Position numbers and translations under genes: made by a program. Under the pieces are notes generated by a model. That model worked only from the letters and a program-made list of their open reading frames with translations, did not search any database and had not been told where the DNA came from. A stretch of DNA of 64,000 bases from Adenophora triphylla var. japonica (Eukaryota; Streptophyta; Magnoliopsida; Asterales; Campanulaceae): NCBI GenBank assembly GCA_022495995.1, contig JAFEMH010000079.1:930001-994000 (forward strand), in the 5' to 3' direction. Shown piece by piece: positions 11,531-22,840 of this stretch (its first letter is position 1; each line of letters starts with the position of its first letter).

Positions 11531-12309
11531 AATTTACTCCGTCCCGAATTAAAGCTACTTTAATTTTGGAAAATGCATCTAGACATGGAATTTTGCAACC
11601 AAAATTTTTATGTCATCCACCCATAGTGTCAATTGAACTACATCCTAGTCAATTTCGACAACAATTCATGGCAAAGTCAAAAGCCCCAATTCGAGCACCA
11701 AAATCCCTAAGTTCATTCCTAAATAAATTTCTAACATTTAAAGAATGCACATTCTTAAAATTAATGGAATTTGTAGGAAGCTTACTTGTCTTTTGATCCC
11801 ATCCTTGGAGTTGTGTCTATCCCTCGCCGGATAAAACTCCGCCGGATTCAATGGATGCACAATGGTTCGAATGGTCCGAACCAATCGAGTTCTTTCGTCA
11901 TCGGTCCTTCCGTGGCGAGCCATTGGTCCCAAATCACCTTCCATAGCAAATTTCCTTCGCAAATTCGAGCAAACCTTGCAATTTGGGTTGGATTTTTTCT
12001 CTCTTTTCTCTCCTCCCTCGTCGGAATTTATGGAAGAAAATGACCTTCCCTTTCTCGGCCTCGGCGCTGAAAAGGACCTGGTCAAATTCAGTAAAAGTCC
12101 GGCCGGACTCTTACTGCACCAGAAAATTTTTTGCCACTTTGGCCCCTCAACTTTATGCAGTTCCAATTTTACCTCTTTTGGCCCCCAAGAGTGTAAAATT
12201 TCACCCAGTTAGACATTTCTAACACCCCATCCCCCGAGGTTAAATTCTCAGTTAGTTTTCACTAACGCTCGTCTCCAGACGTTAAAATTCCTAATGGTTT
12301 TCACCATCA
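11531..12309. other. Spacer in element B 3' region, no gene seen
   Basis: No recognisable product. AAGTCCGGCCGGACT occurs at 12095-12109, with flanking text similar to the LTR copies. Confidence 0.5.
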
Positions 12310-12850
12310 CTCATATCCTTAATCGTGACCTTTCACGGTCCAATTTCAATCCTCAATCGCGACCTTTCACGGTCCGATCTCAATCCTCAATCGCGACCTT
12401 TCACGGTTCGATTTCAATCCTTAATCGCGACCTTTCACGGTGCGATTTCAATCCTCAATCGCGACCTTTCACGGTCCGATCTCAATCCTCAATCGCGACC
12501 TTTCACGCTCCGATTTCAAGTCTCAAATCGCGACCTTTCACGGTCCGATTTCAATCCTTAATCGCGACCTTTCACGGTCCGATTTCAAGTCTCAAATCGC
12601 GACCTTTCACGGTCCGATTTCAATCCTTAATCGCGACCTTTCACGGTCCGATTTCAATCCTCAATCGCGACCTTTCACGGTCCGATTTCAATTCTCAATC
12701 GCGACCTTTCACGGTCCGATTTCAATCCTCAACCGCGACCTTTCACGGTCCGATTCCAATCCTTAATCGCGACCTTTCACGGTCCGATCTTAATCCCCAT
12801 CTCGGCCTTTCACGGTCCCATCTCAAACAGTCAATCCCGACCTTCGCGGT
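12310..12850 (+). repeat. 34-bp tandem repeat, about 16 copies
   Basis: The unit core is CGCGACCTTTCACGGTCCGA, then TTTCAATCCTCAAT. The last copies are more divergent and fade into unique sequence near 12850. Apparent plus-strand proteins across it are repeat translations. Confidence 0.95.
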
Positions 12851-13237
12851 CCGACCTCCACTCTCCTATCGAGACCTTCGCTGTTCGTCTCTTCTGCAAG
12901 CGACAATAATCCCGAGCTTTAGGCACGAACGCCTCGGCAATCCCTCTTCGGCAACGGCCAATAAGCTTTTCTTTCCGAACACCAAGGCACGAACGCCTTG
13001 CAACAATCCCTCTTCGGCCATCCTCGTAAGCCAGAACACCTTTTCACTTCAACAGAGTGAACATTCATCTCCCCGGCCGCCGGTCGTAAGCCCAGGCCGT
13101 TCCACCTCTTCGGCCATCAAGGTAAGCCCGGCAGCTCATCCTCAAATAGATAAACTCCGGCAAACAAAGCAATAAGCCCGGCACCCGAGGCACGAACGCC
13201 TTCGTCGCGGGATAAATGTATCCTCGCGGCTCTCCGG
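12851..13237. other. Spacer with dispersed short repeats, no gene seen
   Basis: Phrases such as GGCACGAACGCCT, CTCTTCGGC and GTAAGCCCGGCA recur at irregular spacing, suggesting an older, decayed array. Confidence 0.5.
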
Positions 13238-13335
13238 TTTGAGGCGCCACACGCCCTCGTCGGCATCGCAACTCCGGTTTGGCGCCACACGCCCTCGTCG
13301 GCATCGCGGCTCCGGTTTGAGGCGCCGCACGCCCT
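13238..13335 (+). repeat. 38-44-bp tandem repeat, 3 copies
   Basis: Unit with CTCCGGTTTGAGGCGCC then ACACGCCCTCGTCGGCATCG. The second copy has a short deletion. Confidence 0.9.
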
Positions 13336-13364
13336 CGAAGGTTTCGAAGTCCCGAGGTTCGAGA

Positions 13365-13625
13365 CGCCTCCTAACGGTCTCCATTCGAGTACGGGTACCT
13401 CGCGAATGGTCTCATTCGGAGTTCGGACGCCTCCCTAACGGTCTCCATTCGAGTGCAGTACCTCGCAAATGGTCTCATTCGGGTTCGAGACGCCTCCTAA
13501 CAGTCTCCATTCAGGTACAGGTACCTCGCGAATGGTCTCATTCAGGTTCAGACGCCTCCTAACAGTCTCCATTCAGGCACAAGTACCTCGCGAATGGTCT
13601 CATTTAGGTTTAGACGCCTCCTAAC
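13365..13625 (+). repeat. 62-bp tandem repeat, about 4 copies
   Basis: Each unit runs from GACGCCTCCTAAC through TCTCCATTC and TACCTCGCGAATGGTCTCAT. Starts are near 13367, 13427, 13489, 13551 and 13613. Confidence 0.95.
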
Positions 13626-13672
13626 ATGTCTCGCTCAGGTCAAGGTCCCCACGCGCGGCCCTTGCACCCTTT

Positions 13673-13738
13673 CGAACTACGATCGGCTTGATTCCTGCTC
13701 GGGATACGTGGGAATCCTTTTTGCTAAGGGTCCAGCCC
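13673..13738 (+). other. Conserved Tat 3' motif, copy 2
   Basis: CGAACTACGATCGGCTTGAT...GGGATACGTGGGAATCC...GGTCCAGCCC, about 110 bp before the 3' LTR of element B. Confidence 0.7.
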
Positions 13739-14375
13739 AGTGACCGCCCGGAGTCTCTTTCAAAGTAAGGCATCCCGATTTGGATCCTTATCTTTTTCAA
13801 CGACCCCGCCTCCTTCGGAGGAGAGACGTCGGCGAGGGCTAAGCTGTAAGTACCCAAATCCGGATCGTCCAAATCCGTCGAGAAAAGTTAACCGAAATCC
13901 GTTAGCGCCGCTCCAAGTTAACAGGAACTCGTTAAACTCCCAGATTCTTTGTGCCAACGCAGACGTCCGGGGCTTGCCGTGCATCTCGACGTCGAACCGT
14001 ACTTAACACGTGTCATCTCACATAAAAGTATGGCTTTCCCTGAAAAACGCATTTTTCGACACTTTCCGGGGGCGTTTCGGACATTTTCCGGACTGTTATT
14101 TTAAAAAACGGACAAAACCGGGACCGGGGAACGAATTCCCATAAGGTTTGGTGACTCGAGAGGGCACGTGGCGGCCATGCCACCTCCCTCTAGTCACCCT
14201 TCAATCACAAATCAAGGCCAAATGACCAAAATACCCCTGATTTGCAAGCTAAGTCCGGCCGGACTCCTGTGCACATTTTACGAAATTGCCGGCCAAGTCC
14301 TTCAAATTCTCGAAATACCACAAAACCCCCTGGATTCGGGCAAAGTCCGTCCAGGACTCCTACGCATTTTTCACC

Positions 14376-14384
14376 TATAAATAG
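14376..14384 (+). promoter_or_regulatory. LTR TATA box (element B)
   Basis: TATAAATAG. The same box occurs at the equivalent place in the LTR at 57625 (about 58687-58695). AAGTCCGGCCGGACT lies about 110 bp upstream and a decayed copy about 25 bp upstream. Confidence 0.7.
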
Positions 14385-14837
14385 AAATGGTCATCGAAAG
14401 CGAAGGAGAGACTTTTTACCCAAAAAAATCACCACCCTCTCGCGCCCAATGGTTTCCACCCCTTAGAGCTTAGTTCCGTCTCGATTCGCGTGAAACCTTC
14501 GTATTTCGATCAAATACGCACCTTACTACTTCGAAACAACCTTTCGAATCACTTTTCGTGTCCCGTACACACCTCCCGAGCCAAAGGAGTCGACCCTAGC
14601 CATAGGTATAACTCCCTCTCTCTAAATCTCTCGTTCCGTCTCGGTTTACGCGCCAGTCGCTACAACCGTTTCGAACATTGTTATCGAAATGTAGACGCCT
14701 CCGTCTAACGGGGTCCTTTACGTTTTAGCCCCTCGATCCTCTTCTCTTTCCGTAAGAGAAGTAATCACGGGTTAAAACGGCGTTCCGACCCCGTTCCGTT
14801 TACTTTTATTGTCATTTACCAATTCCGGATCGATCGA

Positions 14838-15060
14838 TCCGTTGATCGTCATTTAATATCTGTTATTTACAAATCCGAGCCGTTTGGCCTCGTTGATCGT
14901 CATTTACAAATCCGAGCCGTTTGGCCTCGTTGATCGTCATTTACGAATCCGGATCGTTTGATTCCGTTGATACCGCACTTTAAATACTGTCATTTACAAG
15001 TCCGACCCGTTTGGATCGTGATAGTATTTACTTTTCAAAGTCCGAGTCGCAACCCGATTC
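14838..15060 (+). repeat. About 42-bp degenerate tandem repeat in LTR B
   Basis: Units carry GATCGTCATTTAC, AATCCGAGCCGTTTG and CTCGTT, five degenerate copies, in the R-U5 part of the LTR. Confidence 0.75.
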
Positions 15061-15072
15061 GTTGATCGCATA

Positions 15073-15400
15073 TCATTTAATACGCATTTTTCCCGTAAAA
15101 ATCGTTAACAATGTAATGTCCGGTTCAAAACCGGAGTTCGTCCGTCGAACTCTCTTTCAAAACGCTCGACATGACGTTTGGCCTCCAAACGCTCATCTTC
15201 AAACTAAAAGCCGCCATTTGACACTTAAAATCATTTAATACGTTTTTTCCCGTAAAAATCGTTAACAATGACATTCCCGGTTCAAAAAACCGGAGTTCGA
15301 CCTTCGAACTTCTTTTCAAACTCAAAATCGACGTTTGCCACGCAAACGCTCATTTCAAACTCAAAACCGACGTTTGTCATTCAAACGCTCGTCTTTTCAA
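15073..15400 (+). repeat. 158-bp direct duplication in LTR B
   Basis: TCATTTAATACG... at 15073 recurs at 15231, including CCCGTAAAAATCGTTAACAA and a CCGGTTCAAAACCGG hairpin. The second copy is divergent and followed by further GACGTTTG repeats. Confidence 0.7.
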
Positions 15401-15807
15401 AAAAGTCACCTAATCAACGTTTGACATTCAAACCAAGATTAAGCTTGTCATTCAAGCCCCCATTTCAAAAGACACACACACACACACACGATTTCGAGAA
15501 AGGTAGAAAGACTCGTCATGCGAGGCGTTTCGGGCGATCTCGTAATACTCTACCCGAAATGTAACTTGACCTCCGAACCTAACAATCTCTGGTACTAAAA
15601 GCTTTTTACTCGTTTTTGCTGCCAATAAAAATGATCCCCCTTTTCAAAGCCTTTTCCTAAGTTTTTGCTACCAATAAAAACGACACCATTTTCAATAGCC
15701 GTTTCTCAACGTTTGGGCTCAAAATACAAAAACCGCGTGGCGACTCCTCATTTTTTCCTTCCCATGAAGCGAGGTCTCAGACACCAACCCCCCGCGAAAG
15801 ACAACCG

Positions 15808-17283
15808 TTTCTTTCATCAATCTCATCGACGACAGTCAAACGTAAGTCCGATTTCTCCGAGAAAGATAACGAAATCCCGTCTCTTTCATCAAAATCATCA
15901 ACGGCAGTCAAACGTAAGTCCGATTTCTCCGAGAAAGATAACGGAATCCCATTTCTTTCATCAATATCATCAACGGCAGTAAAACGTAAGTCCGATTTCT
16001 CCGAGAAAGATAACGGAATCCCGTTTCTTTCATCAATTTCATCGACGACAGTAAAACGTAAGTCCGATTTCTCCGAGAAAGATAACGGAATCCCGTTTCT
16101 TTCATCAATCTCATCGACGGCAGTCAAACGTAAGTCCGATTTCTCCGAGAAAGATAACGGAATCCCGTCTCTTCATCAAAATCATCAACGGCAGTCAAAC
16201 ATAAGTCCGATTTCTCCGAGAAAGATAACGGAATCCCGTTTCTTTCATCAATATCATCAACGGCAGTAAAACGTAAGTCCGATTTCTTCGAGATAGATAA
16301 CGGAATCCCGTTTCTTTCATCAATTTCATCAACGGCAGTAAAACGTAAGTCCGATTCCTCCGAGAAAGATAACGGAATCCCGTTTCTTTCATCAAAATCA
16401 TCAACGGCAGTCAAACGTAAGTCCGATTTCTCCGAGAAAGATAACGGAATCCCGTTTCTTTCATCAATCTCATCGACGGCAGTCAAACGTAAGTCCGATT
16501 TCTCTGAGAAAGATAACGGAATCCCGTCTCTTTCATCAAAATCATCAACGGCAGTCAAACGTAAGTCCGATTTCTCCGAGAAAGATAACGGAATCCCGTT
16601 TCTTTCATCAATATCATCAACGGCAGTAAAACGTAAGTCCGATTTCTCCGAGAAAGATAACGGAATCCCGTTTCTTTCATCAATATCATCAACGGCAGTC
16701 AAACGTAAGTCCGATTTCTCCGAGAAAGATAACGGAATCCCGTTTCTTTCATCAAAATCATCAACGGCAGTAAAACGTAAGTCCAATTTCTCCGAGAAAG
16801 ATAACGGAATCCCGTTTCTTTCATCAATCTCATCGACGGCAGTCAAACATAAGTCTGATTTCTTCGAGAAAGATAACAAAATCCCGTCTCTTTCATCAAA
16901 ATCATCAACGGCAGTCAAACATATGTCCGATTTCTCCGAGAAAGATAACGGAATCCCGTTTCTTTCATCAATATCATCAACGGCAGTAAAACGTAAGTCC
17001 GATTTCTCCGAGAAAGATAACAGAATCCCATTTCTTTCATCAATATCATCAACGGCAGTCAAACGTAAGTCCGATTTTCTCCGAGAAAGAAAACGGAATC
17101 CCGTTTCTTTCATCAACGGCAGTAAAACGTAAGTCCGATTTCTCCGAGAAAGACAACGGAATCCCGTTTCTTTCATCAATATCATCAACGGCAGTAAAAC
17201 GTAAGTCCGATTTCTCTGAGAAATATAACGGAATCCCGTTTCTTTCATCAATATCATCAACGGCCGTAAAACGTAAGCCCGAT
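15808..17283 (+). repeat. 72-bp tandem array, about 20 copies
   Basis: Units run GTAAGTCCGATTTCTCCGAG ... CATCAACGGCAGTAAAAC, 72 bp. Three subtypes differ in the CAAAATCATCAACG, CAATATCATCAACG and CAATCTCATCGACG part. Because 72 is divisible by three, the minus strand stays open for 378 codons (17260-16124) as a 24-residue repeat; single-base changes near 16170 and 17075 break it. Confidence 0.95.
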
Positions 17284-17323
17284 TTTTCTCTCAACAAAAG
17301 CCGGCAAAATCCCGAGCAGCTTT

Positions 17324-17388
17324 CGAACTACGATTGGCTTGATTCCTCTTAAGGATACGTAGGTAGCCTACCATAGGTCCAGCCACCC
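17324..17388 (+). other. Conserved Tat 3' motif, copy 3
   Basis: CGAACTACGATTGGCTTGAT...GGATACGTAGGTAGCC...GGTCCAGCC, directly after the 72-bp array. Confidence 0.75.
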
Positions 17389-17479
17389 GACCAAAACGGT
17401 CACCCTCTCCTTCGGCAGCAGACAAAGTCCACCGAAGGACCATCCATCCCAAACCATTAAGGGAAAACATTTCAAATCA

Positions 17480-17680
17480 AGGTCCGAGGCACCTAAAAAG
17501 CCATCATCATCAAGGTTTGAGGCACCTAAAAAGCCATCATCATCAAGGTTTGAGGCACCTAAAACGCCATCATCATCAAGGTCCGAGGTACCTAAAACGC
17601 TATCATCAAGGTCCGAGGCACCTAAAACGCCATCATCTTTAAGGTCTGAGGCACCTAAAGCGCCATCATTACCAGGTTGA
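17480..17680 (+). repeat. 33-bp tandem repeat, 6 copies
   Basis: Unit AAGGTCCGAGGCACCTAAAA plus CGCCATCATCATC; one copy lacks three bases. The minus strand reads as an 11-residue repeat (DDDGVLGASDL), a by-product of a period divisible by three. Confidence 0.95.
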
Positions 17681-17720
17681 CGCCTCAAAATAGTCATTCC
17701 AGGGTCAACATCCAAAGACC

Positions 17721-17783
17721 CGAACTACGACTGGCTTGATTCCTCTTAAGGATACGTAGGTAGCCTATCGCTAGGTTTAGCCA
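17721..17783 (+). other. Conserved Tat 3' motif, copy 4
   Basis: CGAACTACGACTGGCTTGAT...GGATACGTAGGTAGCC, about 90 bp before the LTR of element C. With copy 3 it brackets the 33-bp array. Confidence 0.75.
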
Positions 17784-17872
17784 CTCGATCACTTGATCAT
17801 CCTGTCAAATATGGAGCCTTACTCTTATCGACGACCCCGCTTCCTTCGAAAGCGCCGTCGCCGAGGGGCTAC

Positions 17873-19555
17873 TGTAAGTGCTCCAATTTGAGTCGTTAGT
17901 ATTTTCGTTAGAAAATTAACGAAAGCCCTAACATTCCTAACATTTCTAACAATTCTTAACCTTTCTAACAAAGTAAGGGTAGATTAGGGATTGCCATTTA
18001 AGGTTAAACCAAGAAAAGAATCTCAAAAAGAAAAGAAATTGTAAAAAACCCAAATTGGCAAGCTGAAAAACAGCAACCAGTTTGAATATTTTGAAAATAT
18101 TCCTTATGTCCAAAGCCTGCAGCTGCAATTAATGAACAGTGCACGCTGCCACAATGATCCGCGCGGATGAAAAGGGAATTTTCAGAGGCCTATAAATTAA
18201 GCCCTTCAGTCTCAGAAAAAAGAGGAGGAACAACAACTCACAGCAAGCACCTTGGCGAAAATCTTGTAGAAAACAGTGGGAATTCCCTTGAATTGCCACC
18301 TTTTTCTCAATCATTTTCCCAAATCTCACTCACTAATCACTCTCAAATTAAAAGCTTCAAACACAAAACACAAAAGAAGATAGGTATAACCTCCTTCTCC
18401 CTACCCTAAATCTCTCATCCATGCATGCATCTCATACTTTGAAGATGTAACTTGCTCATTTCTTGCCCTAGATCCAAGAGGATCACCATGGAAGTTCATC
18501 TCCATGGATGATCCTCTACAAGGATCAATATTTCTCTCAAAATTATTTTTACTTCTTACAAACATCAAAACCGTAAAAACCATTTTCACAACAAAAATCT
18601 TGATTTCAAAGCTAAATCTCCCCTTCCCAAGCAAATGAAATGCTTAAGTCCTAATGTACCCTAAGGATGTCTTGATCTAGTAGATCACCACTAAAATGTC
18701 TAGTGACTACTAATCAAAGCCTAAGGAAATGGGGACAAGAATGGATGCAAAACCCCCTTTAAAATCACACTTTTCTTCAAGAACATCTTGCTGTCCAGTA
18801 GCATTGTTCTAAGACCTCAGTCCATTGTCTAATTTTTTGGACACAGAAGAACTTGGAATTGGGTGTTGACTACAAAATACTTTTTGTAGCCAACACCCTT
18901 AGCATTCCAGAAATATTTTTACTTTATTTTTTACGTAAGTAAAACTCCATTTTTCAAATTATCTTCCAAAGGTCAGTTCATCAGTCTCTGGAAATCCAGA
19001 TTTCACATCTGAGATTTCCAGAAGGTTTTGGTCCATCAAATCATCTCCAAATGGAAAAATCCTTTGCAGAAACCTTATTTAAGGTGTTTTGAACAACTTT
19101 CATTCTCTGACTTTCCCCATATTTTGAAGCTTTAAAACCCTTAAATCCATTTTAAAATCAAGTGTCCACTGCCTTTTTCATTCTGGCAGAATTGATTTCC
19201 AACTTCAAGGAGTCTTTTGAGTACCAAAACTCAGCCCTAAAATCACACCAAAAATCATGGGATTTGTTCAAAGTATTACAAAGAGTTCCCAATTTTTACT
19301 TTTCAGTTTGAAATTATTTTGGCCAAAGAAACACACACACACACACACAAATGGTTTTTAAGCTTGGAAGACTCGTTTTACGAGGCACTTCGGGTGAACA
19401 CTAACGTTCTTCCCGGAGCGTAACGTGACCTCCGAACCCAAATCTCTAATCTCGGGCATTTTTCAAAGTTTTGGCCCTTAAAACAAAAATGGCGTGGCGA
19501 CTCCGTGTTTTTCGATTGATTTTCAAAGAAAAGAAAAATACCAATCTTTCGAAAA
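17873..19555 (+). repeat. 3' LTR of element C
   Basis: It begins TGTAAGTGCTCCAATTTGAG. A TATA box (TATAAATT) lies at 18191. The end region (19330-19510), with (AC)n, GGAAGACTCGTTTTACGAGG, ACGTGACCTCCGAACC and GTGGCGACTCCGTG, aligns with the ends of LTRs A and B. The exact 3' end is uncertain, near 19510-19560. Between 18400 and 19330 I see no gene. Confidence 0.65.
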
Positions 19556-19556
19556 A

Positions 19557-22054
19557 TGGCAACATCGTTACAGAAGTACCCTGTGATTTTGAGGAAGAAT
19601 ATATTCTGTTAAGGATTGAAAGTGGTATAAAGGAAAGAAATGCAGAGTCAAGCAATGTAAGTACTGTCAATTTAAAATTCTTACACCGGTACTTTGAAAT
19701 TCTTATACTGGCACTATTGATTACTTATACTGGCACAATGAATAACATGTACTGGCATTTAAAATACACACATTGGCACAAATTTTTGGCTGCTCTGGCA
19801 CTATTGATTATTTGCAGTGGCACTTAAAATACCCACACTGGTTCAATCATTTGGCTGCACTGGCACTATTCATTACTTGCACTTGGATAATTAATATTAT
19901 GTACTGGCACTTAAAATACACACACTGGCACAATTATTTCGCTACACTGGCACTATTGATTACTTGGACTGGCACAATTGCAATCTGAAACTGGCACAAT
20001 TGAACTCATTCTTACTATTTTTCATTGATGTAGGCTGCTAAGAAGTCATGGGATATATTGAGGAAGGACCTTGATAATGATGTCCATGCACATATTGAAA
20101 GACATAAATGTATCAAGAAGGATAAGGGAAACAATGCAGCAGATGAGACGGGGAAAGAGAAAGAGAATGAGGGGAAGGGGGAGGGGGAGGAAGTAGAAGA
20201 AGATATTTTTAACGATGAATATTTTTCTGAGATTGATAATATTGTTTCAGACATTTTGAAGACAACAAAAGTTGATATGGTAAAAAAAGAAAAGGTTCAA
20301 TTCCATCATTTGACCTTTTATCTCAGGTATCTGGTGAGGAAAAAAGAGAATATACAGAGCAGAAAGAACAACAATTAAATGAGATTTTGCGAGGGATAGA
20401 TGATGATGGTGAACGGATTGATAGAGATGTTGAAAATATTATTACGAATATAAATGAGAGTTGCTTTAGGAGTTGTTATGAGATGTTGAACGTAGGGTGC
20501 ACACTGGATTGTGGAGCAGCTAACGAGAAAGTTGTATACTGTTCTCGATTTATGATTAGCAACGCTGATGTTTTGCGACCGATGTTGAAGCTGAGAAAGG
20601 AGGTTGTTGACCTGTGCATGTCTACACACTTTTCAATAAATCTTAAGGAGTAAGCTATAAATTTATCAATACCCAAATACTGGCACCTTTTATGAATGTA
20701 TACACTTGTACGTAAAAAGCATTTACTAATTTATTTTTCTTTTATAGCAATTGCCATCCTATGTATACAATGTTCCATATCTTAACGCTTGAAGATATTT
20801 TGAGCTTGGATGAAGACATGAAAATAACTTCAAATATGGTCGAGTGTTGGGCTATACTTCTTAATAATATGGAGCGAAAGTCTGGTAGAATGAAGAAGTT
20901 TATGTTTTGGCTTAGTCATTGTGTAAGTTCTTTATCTATGATGCTAGTACATTCAAAAATTATATTATCTATGATTGTTTGTTAATTAAATTATATTTGT
21001 GTGCATTTTTAAATTTGATGTTATTAATGTGTTATACAGGCTGCTTGGATTCAACGTACAACGCAGAGTTCTGACGATGTTATATCAAAAGTTGGGCAAG
21101 AAATCACTGATTGTTTTATACATTGGATTGATCTTAATTTTAATGATGTTGAGGGAACTGATTTGAGTGAAGTTAAATTGGTATGCATTGTCATTTTATA
21201 CATACATGTACTGGCACTTATTAATCAATACACTGGTATAAAAGATCACTTGCACTGGCAGTAGGAAACAATTGATGCTGGCACTGTGAAAATATAATAC
21301 TGCACTTTCAAGCAATTGATGCTGGTACTTTCAAACTCTGATGCTGGCACTTATTTTCTCGCAGCTCTTCTTGCCCTGGCATAGAGGTGACAACAATAGT
21401 GGCCATTACACACTTTTTGTTGTCAATACTGAGAGTCAATCAATTTAGTATCTTGACAACTTGCCAATGAATGATTGGAAGAGAAAGAACATGCCAAAAC
21501 TTGCTCATAGCATGGTAATATTATTTATTGAATTTTTTTTTTTTACCAAAACTTCCATATTAATTTTGCTGTTTTTTTTATTTGCAGCAAGCACCCTTCA
21601 GACACTTCTTAAATCACATAAATCATCCAAGTGCTGCAAATATATCGAAGTTTCGGTTTGAGCATATGCAAGTTGAATGGATTTTGAAAGAAAATTGTGG
21701 TAATAATGACTGTGCAGTATACATAATGGCTGAAATGAGACAATTTAATGGCGCAATTTACTCATGCCCTGAGTTGTGTGATAATTCATCAAGAGTGCGT
21801 ATGAGGGTCGAGATTCTAGCAAGCTTACTTCTCTGTGATATTAATTTTGAAAGGCAACATTTACTGCTTCAGTTAGAGTTGTTTTCAAGCGATAAAAGAG
21901 AAGCCTTGAAGAAGAAAGAAGAAGAAGAGCAGATAAAAAAAGAAGAAGAAAAGGAAAGAAGAAGAAAAGAAAAGGTAAGAAGAAGAAGAAAAGAAAAGGA
22001 AAGAAGAAGAAGAAATAAAAAAGAAAGAGGTAGAAAAGAAGAAAAAATTAGATG
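19557..22054 (+). pseudogene. ULP1-like C48 protease gene of a Mutator-type element, broken
   Basis: Exons read on the plus strand: about 19557-19656, 20034-20649, 20748-20922, 21040-21180, 21365-21514, 21588-22054, each bounded by GT-AG. The C48 triad is visible: His in SGHYTLFVVN, Asp in YLDN, and Cys in GNNDCAVYIM. The C-terminus is a long Glu/Lys/Arg stretch, likely coiled coil. Lesions: a frameshift in an A-run near 20285 and a TAG just before YLDN near 21449. ULP1 proteases remove SUMO; ULP-like genes are known passengers of plant Mutator-like elements. The 5' end is missing, cut by the LTR of element C. Confidence 0.75.
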
Positions 22055-22109
22055 ACGATAAGAAGGCTGGGAAGAAGTATGCAACTAGGAAAGCAACAAA
22101 CCAATGAGT

Positions 22110-22840
22110 TGGTTTCAATACTTCTTCAATTAGAATTGTTTAAATTTGAATTAGTGTTTTTTATAAATGAATTAGTGTTATTTTTAACATTTTTATTGAT
22201 GCAATGTTGGTACTATTGAAAAACAATATTGGCACTTTTGAAACACTGATGCTGCCACTTTTATAAATTGATGATGGCACATTCACACAATGATGCTAAC
22301 ACTTTGTTACATTGATATTGGAATTTCTATACACTGATTCTGGCACTTTAAAATATTGTACTACAAAACCAGGGTACACAACCAGGCCTGGCACATTCAA
22401 TAAAAAACACTGGCACTTCAAAACATGTGTACTGGCAATATATTTAATAAACAAAACCAAGCATTCACAAGCATACACAGAACTAGGCCTTCATTGGTTC
22501 ATCAAATAATAAACACTGGCACATTTAAATAATGATACTGGCACTTTGATACTGGTATTTTTATATACTGAAGCTGGCACTGTAAATATTAAACTACAAA
22601 ACCAGTGTACACAACCAGGCCTGGCACATTCAATAACAAACACTGGCACTACAAAACATGTGTACTTGCAATATATTTAATAAACAGAACCAGGCCTTCA
22701 CTGGTACTTCAAATATTAAACACTGGCACATTCAATAACAAACACTGGCATATTCAATATCAAAAACTGGCACTACTTAAAAAATTATTATACAATCAAT
22801 TATAACAGTCTGTAAACAATAAAGTTTGGTTACAAAAATA
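22110..22840. other. Convergent spacer between protease and transposase genes
   Basis: No gene. It holds about 20 CTGGCAC-type motifs and a direct duplication of about 240 bp (near 22340-22450 and 22590-22700, sharing ACCAGGCCTGGCACATTCAA). Confidence 0.7.

Larger units (their letters stand above)
5567..15807 (+). mobile_element. Tat-like Ty3/gypsy retrotransposon B, 3' part
   Basis: Plus-strand order is integrase (5567-6698), a conserved 3' motif (6863-6925), an antisense ORF block (about 7290-11170, minus), tandem arrays (11257-13625), a second copy of the conserved motif (13673), a purine-rich stretch (GAGGGCTAAG), and the 3' LTR (13845-15807). This order of pol, antisense extra ORF, variable repeats and LTR is known for Tat/Ogre-lineage elements. 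The 5' part lies beyond element A, left of the window. Confidence 0.7.
13845..15807 (+). repeat. 3' LTR of element B
   Basis: It begins TGTAAGTACCCAAATCC after a GAGGGCTAAG purine-rich stretch and ends near GAAAGACA (about 15803), where homology to LTR A stops and a foreign 72-bp array begins; the exact end is uncertain. Its first 550 bp match 57625-58700 closely. It has a TATA box at 14376, palindromes upstream of it, and two internal tandem blocks (14838-15060 and 15073-15400). Confidence 0.7.
15808..19555 (+). mobile_element. Tat-like retrotransposon C, 3' UTR and 3' LTR
   Basis: A 72-bp array (15808-17283), the conserved motif (17324), a 33-bp array (17480-17680), the motif again (17721), a purine-rich stretch CCGAGGGGCTAC, and an LTR from 17873. 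The left end is cut by the LTR of element B, so B probably inserted in the 3' UTR of C. No coding part of C is in the window. Confidence 0.6.

Noticed and set aside
11126..11796. Long overlapping plus-strand frames
   Set aside because: Translations of the 36-bp array in several frames; no protein signature.
12294..13175. 293-codon plus-strand frame
   Set aside because: It mostly translates the 34-bp array, and other frames through the same array are open too.
16124..17260. 378-codon minus-strand open frame
   Set aside because: It is the translation of a 72-bp tandem array; a period divisible by three keeps a frame open without selection.
11257..17680. CRISPR-like regular repeats
   Set aside because: Units are head-to-tail without unique spacers, and the DNA is plant nuclear.
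17368..17715. 115-codon Asp-rich minus-strand frame
   Set aside because: 11-residue repeats from the 33-bp array.
21582..22118. Lys/Glu-rich tail and its antisense Phe/Ser-rich frames as separate genes
   Set aside because: The plus-strand tail belongs to the last exon of the protease gene; the antisense frames are its shadows.
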